Shown: one piece after another, positions 8,853 through 11,832 of the stretch
Position numbering within the stretch: the stretch's first letter is position 1
How the letters are laid out: each line of letters begins with the position of its first letter
Assembly: GCA_902364065.1 (NCBI GenBank)
Contig: CABJCJ010000047.1
Location: 1 to 11,832 of the forward strand
DNA length: 11,832 nt
Source of the DNA: Veillonellaceae bacterium SB90
GTDB lineage: Bacteria > Bacillota > Negativicutes > Selenomonadales > Selenomonadaceae
Direction of reading: 5' to 3'
The notes under the pieces: generated by a model
The model's input: only the letters and a program-made list of their open reading frames with translations
Database searches by the model: none
Told to the model about the DNA's origin: nothing
Program-made: the position numbers and the translations under genes

Positions 8853-8930
8853 ATGCTTTTTGTACACATCACACAGTATCCAACCAGCTCACAGCAGGCT
8901 TGTCGTTCGTCCTGCTGTGAGCCGCAATGA
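8853..8930 (+). CDS. 25-residue leader peptide overlapping the winged-helix gene
   Basis: The short frame starts at an ATG placed nine bases after GGGAGG, a much better ribosome site than that of the following gene. It encodes 25 residues beginning MLFVHITQYP and ending SSCCEPQ, with three cysteines near its end. Its TGA overlaps the ATG of the next gene (ATGA). The second half of the frame lies on a perfect 12-bp stem-loop that ends four bases before the next start. Ribosomes on this frame would melt the stem and deliver themselves to the next start. It is probably a control element for translation, not a functional protein; expression is untested. Confidence 0.5.
   Translation: MLFVHITQYPTSSQQACRSSCCEPQ
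8887..8922 (+). promoter_or_regulatory. Translation-controlling stem-loop before the winged-helix gene
   Basis: GCTCACAGCAGG (8887-8898) pairs perfectly with CCTGCTGTGAGC (8911-8922) around a 12-base loop. The stem ends four bases before the ATG at 8927, and that ATG has no purine-rich ribosome site of its own. No T-run follows, so it is not a terminator. Masking of the start, relieved by translation of the leader peptide, is the natural reading. Confidence 0.6.
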
Positions 8931-9475
8931 GCAAGCATGGCGGCTGGATTCCTGAAACGGTGTATTTCTACAAACAGCAGACAATGCGGCCGCTTTCCAC
9001 AAAAGCTCAAGCACTCTGGCATTACCTGATGTATCGGGCCAACAACGTCCATTGGACCTTCCCCATCATCCTGCGTCTCGGTGAAATCGCTGCTGCCTGT
9101 GATTTCTCCATTGCTTCAGCCCAACGAGCACGCGAGGAACTCGCCAAAAATTATTACCTGGTCTATGAGTCGCGCGGCGGCAGCCGGTCGGCCGCTTACA
9201 CGGTGCTCAGCAATATATATCCCGGCCAAGCCGTACAAGCAAGCGATCCGCCCAAAGAGGAACTCGGCCTGGAAAAATTCAATCCCGCTGCCGCGTTCTT
9301 TTCCCTGGCCGACATCCATGATCAGGAACTGTACGACAACGACGAAAGGAGTTCTCATGACACAGACAAGCCAGCTGACAAACGGCATGTGCCACACGTA
9401 CGAAAAATTGCCCTCGACAAAAGCCAAGAAGCTGTACGCCGCTCTCGCAAAAAGAAACGGCGGCGTCGTACCTGA
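8927..9475 (+). CDS. Winged-helix protein resembling the N-domain of phage replisome organisers (DnaD-like)
   Basis: A 182-residue frame. Residues 22-97 (PLSTKAQALWHYLMYRANN followed by a helix-turn-helix with SIASAQRAREEL and a YTVLS strand) resemble the winged-helix N-terminal domain of phage replisome organiser/DnaD-family proteins, which bind DNA and load helicase. The C-terminal DnaD domain is missing. Residues after about 142 are a very basic tail (RRSRKKKRRRR) read from DNA that also encodes the start of the next gene in another frame, an overlap of 119 bases. The tail may be a by-product of a lost stop: a TGA overlapping the next ATG exists in the third frame. Translation likely depends on the leader peptide. 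Inferred role: DNA-binding regulator or replication-initiation remnant; family call moderately sure. Confidence 0.7.
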   Translation: MSKHGGWIPETVYFYKQQTMRPLSTKAQALWHYLMYRANNVHWTFPIILRLGEIAAACDFSIASAQRAREELAKNYYLVYESRGGSRSAAYTVLSNIYPGQAVQASDPPKEELGLEKFNPAAAFFSLADIHDQELYDNDERSSHDTDKPADKRHVPHVRKIALDKSQEAVRRSRKKKRRRRT

Positions 9476-10211
9476 ATACAGGCTGCGCGATGATACTGGG
9501 CTGTCACACGGCTCCTTCATCGCCGCCCGCCAGGAGCTGCGCCGGCTGGGACTCATCGAGCTCAGCCATGTGAACCGCCGTGCCTGCTACAGGCTGGTCG
9601 ATCCTGATGAACTGGAAAACAGACTGTTAGGAGGGAATTCCGTGAACATTTTCCTGAATCCCGGTCACGCACCGGGTGGCCGCCCCGATCCCGGTGCCGT
9701 CAACAAAGAACTCGGGCTCGTGGAGGCAGATCTCACGGCCAAGATTACAGCCGTCTGCCGGCGCTATCTCATTGGCAACGGCCATGAGGTCAAGGTGCTG
9801 CAGAGCCACAACCTCATGGGAGAAGCCCCGGGCTATCCCAATGTCGTCATCACGGCCAACGAATGGTATGCGGATTTCTTCCTCTCCATCCATGTCAATG
9901 CCGGCGGAGGACGCGGCTGTGAAACCTACTGCTACGACATTGACTCGGCCGGCGGCAAACTTGCCGTCAGCATCCAGAAAAATCTTGTCGCCAACATCCG
10001 TGCGCTCGATCCGACTTTCCCGGACCGCGGCATCAAGGAGGATCCGAATCTCGCCGTACTGCGCGGCACGCGCATGCCCGCCATCCTCGTCGAAACGGCC
10101 TTCATCGATAACCAGGATGACGCCTGGCTGCTCCAGCACTACCCGGACATCTTCGCACACGGCATCGCATCCGGCGTCGAAGAAGCCCTCCAGCCCACCT
10201 TCGTTCATTAA
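9357..10211 (+). CDS. Winged-helix domain fused in frame to N-acetylmuramoyl-L-alanine amidase
   Basis: From the ATG at 9357 (GAAAGGAG six bases upstream) one open frame of 284 residues runs to 10211. Residues 1-85 form a small winged-helix domain: KLPSTKAKKLYAALAKRNGG, then DDTGLSHGSFIAARQELRRL as the recognition region and ACYRLVDPDE as the last strand. Residues 96-284 are an Amidase_3 enzyme. The two parts are joined by ENRLLGGNS with no stop. The joint contains a strong internal Shine-Dalgarno and a GTG, so two products are possible: the fusion and the free amidase. A TAG lies in the +1 frame at the joint, so the fusion could have arisen by a one-base indel from two separate genes. A cytoplasmic DNA-binding domain on a cell-wall enzyme would be odd, which favours separate products in practice. 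Confidence 0.55.
   Translation: MTQTSQLTNGMCHTYEKLPSTKAKKLYAALAKRNGGVVPEYRLRDDTGLSHGSFIAARQELRRLGLIELSHVNRRACYRLVDPDELENRLLGGNSVNIFLNPGHAPGGRPDPGAVNKELGLVEADLTAKITAVCRRYLIGNGHEVKVLQSHNLMGEAPGYPNVVITANEWYADFFLSIHVNAGGGRGCETYCYDIDSAGGKLAVSIQKNLVANIRALDPTFPDRGIKEDPNLAVLRGTRMPAILVETAFIDNQDDAWLLQHYPDIFAHGIASGVEEALQPTFVH
9642..10211 (+). CDS. N-acetylmuramoyl-L-alanine amidase, Amidase_3 family (internal GTG start)
   Basis: Starting at the GTG at 9642 gives 189 residues beginning MNIFLNPGHAPGG, the usual beginning of this family. AGGAGG stands seven bases before it. The enzyme cuts the bond between N-acetylmuramic acid and L-alanine in peptidoglycan. Zinc ligands are visible as H9 (NPGH), E28 (GLVEADLT) and H84 (SIHVNAGGG), and the catalytic glutamate as E151 (ILVETAFIDN). 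No signal peptide is visible, as in many phage endolysins, so export would need a holin or cell lysis. No wall-binding domain follows. It may be the lysis enzyme of a prophage remnant or a domesticated wall hydrolase. The same frame continues upstream into a winged-helix domain without a stop. Confidence 0.85.
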   Translation: MNIFLNPGHAPGGRPDPGAVNKELGLVEADLTAKITAVCRRYLIGNGHEVKVLQSHNLMGEAPGYPNVVITANEWYADFFLSIHVNAGGGRGCETYCYDIDSAGGKLAVSIQKNLVANIRALDPTFPDRGIKEDPNLAVLRGTRMPAILVETAFIDNQDDAWLLQHYPDIFAHGIASGVEEALQPTFVH

Positions 10212-10217
10212 ATAGGA

Positions 10218-10401
10218 TAAAGGCGTCCCCTCTGGGGAAGCAGTCAGCGCAGCTGACTGAAGGAGTATCCTGCGTACAATAACATACTTATTCAATGTAA
10301 ACCATACTCTGGAATTCGCATTTCATTGAATAACAAAGCAAATACCAGCAAGTTCCCCTATCGGCCCTACGGGCCACTTTCCCCCAAGGGGACAGCTTTC
10401 G
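10218..10401. repeat. Hairpin-rich tandem repeat, copy 1
   Basis: First of two tandem copies with a 183-184 base period. It begins AAAGGCGTCCCC. Inside are CAGTCAGC-GCA-GCTGACTG (10241-10259, perfect 8-bp stem), TCCCC...GGGGA, GGCCC-TAC-GGGCC and CCCC-AA-GGGG. A long common part (TGCGTACAATAACATACTTA onward) is almost identical in the second copy. It looks like an intergenic multi-hairpin element of the genome, not a coding sequence. Confidence 0.85.
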
Positions 10402-10584
10402 TAAAGGCGTCCCCTTCGGGGAAGCTGTCAGCGCAGCTGACTGAAGGGGTACCTGCGTACAATAACATACTTATTCAATGTAAACCATACTCTGGAATTC
10501 ACATTTCATCAATTAAAAAAGCAAATACCAGCAAGTTCCCCTATCGGCCCTTTGGGCCACTTCCCCCGAAAGGGGAAGCTCTAA
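10402..10584. repeat. Hairpin-rich tandem repeat, copy 2
   Basis: Second copy of the 183-184 base unit. It differs mainly in hairpin loops (CCCC-TTC-GGGG instead of CCCC-TCT-GGGG; GGCCC-TTT-GGGCC instead of GGCCC-TAC-GGGCC) and near its right end. The stems are kept, which points to selection on folded DNA or RNA. The tail TAAAAAAGG resembles the beginning of the unit, perhaps the trace of a third copy. Confidence 0.85.
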
Positions 10585-10600
10585 AAAAGGGCTTCCTTTT
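10570..10600 (+). terminator. Terminator at the end of the repeats
   Basis: AAGGGGAAGC (10570-10579) pairs with GCTTCCTTTT (10591-10600) through two G-U pairs around an 11-base loop. The right arm ends in four T. It would end transcription from the amidase operon just before the promoter of the DUF1659 group. It is of moderate strength only. Confidence 0.4.
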
Positions 10601-10621
10601 GACATGTCAACTCCGTATAAT
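10593..10621 (+). promoter_or_regulatory. Promoter of the DUF1659–DUF2922–YvrJ group with palindrome in its spacer
   Basis: A perfect -10 TATAAT (10616-10621) lies 17 bases after a poor -35 TTCCTT (10593-10598). The spacer begins with the perfect 12-bp palindrome TTGACATGTCAA (10599-10610), a likely operator. The TTGACA it contains is only 11 bases from the -10 and so cannot serve as the -35. Confidence 0.5.
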
Positions 10622-10790
10622 GAAATCAAGGCAAGGTTTTCCCTCCCACGAAAACCTCCCAACCTGCTTTCCTGCGGCTTGTCCGCTGGAATACGGCTGT
10701 CCGCTGCATGCCCCAGCGGCCGGCAGCCGGGGCTCTATACCAACTGTCCATGTATTGGGACTCGAAAGTCCCGCGAAAGGAGGATGCCTT
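10622..10790 (+). promoter_or_regulatory. Structured 5' leader of the DUF1659 gene
   Basis: A leader of about 165 bases rich in possible hairpins: GGTTTTC/GAAAACC (8-base loop, near 10634-10655), CCGCTG/CAGCGG (7-base loop, about 10700-10718), and GGGACT-CGAA-AGTCCC (10757-10772), a perfect stem that ends three bases before AAAGGAGG (10776-10783). A 13-base element (CGGCTGTCCGCTG and a one-base variant) is directly repeated. No known riboswitch class is recognised. Confidence 0.4.
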
Positions 10791-11018
10791 ATGGCAACGC
10801 AGCGCATCGACGTCACCACGACTCTTAAGATCAAGGTTGAGAACGGCGCAACCGCCACGGGCGCGACGAAGTACGCAACACGCACGGTCAGCAACATCAA
10901 CCCGGAGATCACCGACGAGGACATGCTCGCCATCGGCGAGGAGTTCGCCGCTCTGCAGACGCATGCGGTCGGCGACATCCAGCGCTCCGAGGTCTCGACG
11001 CTCGTCAACAACGCCTGA
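10791..11018 (+). CDS. DUF1659 family small protein
   Basis: A 75-residue soluble protein starting at ATG seven bases after a perfect AAAGGAGG. Length and sequence fit DUF1659: a beta-rich N-terminus (TTLKIKVENG), an RTVSNINPEITDEDMLAIGE centre and a final EVSTLVNN typical of the family. Function is unknown. The family is commonly found next to DUF2922 and YvrJ genes in Firmicutes, as here. The frame is open upstream as far as 10326, but that part is the tandem repeat and leader, so the ATG at 10791 is the start. GC-rich codon use, like the following genes. Confidence 0.88.
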   Translation: MATQRIDVTTTLKIKVENGATATGATKYATRTVSNINPEITDEDMLAIGEEFAALQTHAVGDIQRSEVSTLVNNA

Positions 11019-11024
11019 CCCCGC

Positions 11025-11065
11025 GCGTGCATCCCTTGCCAGCCTCCCCGGAAAGGGACGCACGC
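11025..11065 (+). promoter_or_regulatory. Strong intercistronic stem-loop after DUF1659
   Basis: GCGTGCATCCCTT (11025-11037) pairs with AAGGGACGCACGC (11053-11065) with a single A-C mismatch and a 15-base loop, seven bases after the DUF1659 stop. A second perfect stem, GGCTGCT-CCCC-AGCAGCC (11073-11090), follows. Neither has a T-run. Likely roles are protection of the upstream message from 3' decay, so that the genes are made in unequal amounts, or attenuation. Confidence 0.55.
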
Positions 11066-11151
11066 AAAATGAGGCTGCTCCCCAGCAGCCTTCATCCCAT
11101 TCCCGCCACAACCTGAAGCCACCCCCGAATCCTTGAAAGGAGGAACTCCCC

Positions 11152-11364
11152 ATGAAACGTACCCTTGAAATCACCTTCGCTCTCGACGACGCCAAGACGA
11201 AAGCCATCTCGCTCCTCGACCCGCGCGAAGACCTGACGCGCGAAGAGGCTCAGAAATGGGCCGATAACGTCATCGCCAAGAAGGCCATCGTCGTCAAAGG
11301 CGCGCTGCCGACGGCGTTCCAGAAAGCCATCGTGCGCACGGTAGAGGAAGAGGAGCTCGCCTGA
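11152..11364 (+). CDS. DUF2922 family small protein
   Basis: A 70-residue protein (MKRTLEITFALDDAKTKAIS at the start) with a central DLTREEAQKWADNVIAKKA helix and a VVKGALPTAFQKAIVRTVEE end. This is the usual length and pattern of DUF2922. AAAGGAGG stands before the ATG. Function is unknown; it normally keeps company with DUF1659 and YvrJ. It is separated from DUF1659 by 133 bases holding two stem-loops. It follows the same promoter at 10593 as far as can be seen. Confidence 0.88.
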   Translation: MKRTLEITFALDDAKTKAISLLDPREDLTREEAQKWADNVIAKKAIVVKGALPTAFQKAIVRTVEEEELA

Positions 11365-11492
11365 CGCCAGGCCGGCCCGTTCTCGCCCTGCACCTTCCCC
11401 ACCAATCACCCAATCTTCCCTGATCCCAGCCTGCAGCGCCAACGCCAGCCACGTCCCGGCCCATCCCGAACGACCTGACAGGAGGATGCCAG
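11365..11492 (+). other. C-rich, G-poor intercistronic spacer
   Basis: The spacer has no gene. Bases 11386-11432 are strongly pyrimidine-rich with very few G on the coding strand, as in Rho-utilisation sites; 11091-11135 before DUF2922 is similar. Rho involvement is an inference. Confidence 0.25.
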
Positions 11493-11645
11493 ATGGAACA
11501 GAATCTCCTGACCGCGATTTCTTCCGTAGGCTTCCCGATCGTCGTGACGCTCTATCTCCTGACGAGCTTCCAGCGCTCCATGGACCGTTTCACGGCCGAG
11601 CTCAGCGAACTCGTCAAAGAGCTCCAGCGCCACACCTTCCACTGA
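11493..11645 (+). CDS. YvrJ family small membrane protein
   Basis: A 50-residue protein starting at ATG seven bases after AGGAGG (11480-11485). Residues 5-25 form one hydrophobic helix including SVGFPIVVTLYLLTSF, the hallmark GFPIVV-YLL of the YvrJ family. Residues 28-50 are an amphipathic, charged helix (RFTAELSELVKELQRH). Topology and size recall small holins, and an amidase gene lies upstream, but YvrJ proteins have no proven role. It is the last gene before the strong terminator. Confidence 0.88.
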   Translation: MEQNLLTAISSVGFPIVVTLYLLTSFQRSMDRFTAELSELVKELQRHTFH

Positions 11646-11676
11646 CAAAACAGTAACAACTACCCGAAGAATCGCC

Positions 11677-11709
11677 AAAGCCCCTGCGAACAAACTCGCA
11701 GGGGCTTTT
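11677..11709. terminator. Strong bidirectional Rho-independent terminator
   Basis: GCCCCTGCGA (11680-11689) and TCGCAGGGGC (11696-11705) form a perfect 10-bp stem with an ACAAAC loop, preceded by AAA and followed by TTTT. It ends the YvrJ operon. It is suited to end the converging minus-strand gene as well, although that side has only three T. Confidence 0.92.
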
Positions 11710-11737
11710 CCGATGCTCAACAAATTGTAAGGCATTT

Positions 11738-11832
11738 TTACACTTCAGACGAACCAGATATGACAAGTTCACCCTTTAACACGCCATCACGCCGCTCCAT
11801 CTGGATTGCTCGATGCGAAATGACGAGCTCTT
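11738..11832 (-). CDS. C-terminal end of a minus-strand gene, possibly an ABC-type ATPase
   Basis: The minus strand is open from the window edge to a TAA at 11740-11738 and gives 30 residues that include ELVISHRAIQMERRDGVL and end ISGSSEV. The other two minus frames are stopped within 20 codons. VISHR followed by a D nine positions after the H recalls the switch histidine region of ABC ATPases, but 30 residues are too few for a firm call. It converges on the terminator at 11677. Confidence 0.35.
   Translation of the reverse strand, partial: ELVISHRAIQMERRDGVLKGELVISGSSEV

Noticed and set aside
9627..10295. A 222-codon minus-strand frame opposite the amidase
   Set aside because: It mirrors the GC-rich amidase codons. 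The amidase has all its active-site residues, so the mirror frame is a shadow.
10599..10621. TTGACA and TATAAT as a paired promoter
   Set aside because: They are only 11 bases apart. The TTGACA is half of a palindrome, and I treat it as an operator candidate.
10326..10790. An open frame in front of DUF1659 that would add 155 residues
   Set aside because: It is read from the tandem repeats and the leader, repeats the same peptide twice, and bypasses the perfect ribosome site at 10776.

Overview
The window looks like a piece of a low-to-mid GC Firmicute chromosome, most likely from the Negativicutes (Selenomonas/Mitsuokella-like). This is an inference from three things: the DUF1659–DUF2922–YvrJ trio with very strong AAAGGAGG ribosome sites, a Wzx/Wzy-type surface polysaccharide cluster that suits an outer-membrane Firmicute, and hairpin-rich intergenic repeats. 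Base composition is visibly mosaic: bases 1-3700 are AT-rich, the 3.8-6.5 kb stretch is GC-richer, 6.5-8.9 kb is intermediate to AT-rich, and 8.9-11.7 kb is GC-rich.

Left part (279-3590, all minus strand, read right to left): a compact, translationally coupled three-gene operon of a DUF262 (GmrS/ParB-like) protein, a HEPN ribonuclease-like protein of the MAE_28990/MAE_18760 type with an Rx4H motif, and an Eco57I/TaqI-type adenine DNA methyltransferase with an NPPY motif. It is a good candidate for a restriction-like or abortive-infection defence system that joins DNA modification to an RNase-type effector.

Centre (3847-8119, minus strand): a surface polysaccharide export/assembly group of a Wzy/WaaL-like polymerase or ligase, a Wzx-type flippase, and an integral-membrane acyltransferase (acyltransferase-3 family). 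The acyltransferase carries ten perfect TGTC/GACA tetranucleotide repeats directly behind its start codon. Two ATGs four bases apart in different frames sit before the tract. This is a textbook layout for phase-variable, possibly graded, modification of the surface glycan.

Intergenic 8120-8926: no convincing protein gene except a 25-codon leader peptide at its right edge. It holds an array of five DnaA-box-like nonamers in one orientation at 11-12 bp spacing, a repeated TCCTGGAAAAC motif, and a near-consensus sigma-A promoter.

Right part (8853-11645, plus strand): the leader peptide overlaps a DnaD/replisome-organiser-like winged-helix gene. A second winged-helix gene follows and runs in frame, with no stop, into an Amidase_3 N-acetylmuramoyl-L-alanine amidase that also has its own strong Shine-Dalgarno and GTG. 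Then come two 183-184 bp tandem hairpin-rich repeats, a terminator, a promoter with a palindrome in its spacer, and the small genes DUF1659, DUF2922 and YvrJ, closed by a strong bidirectional terminator. The group resembles a domesticated phage replication/lysis remnant, but its function is not known. At the right edge the C-terminal 30 codons of a minus-strand gene converge on the same terminator.
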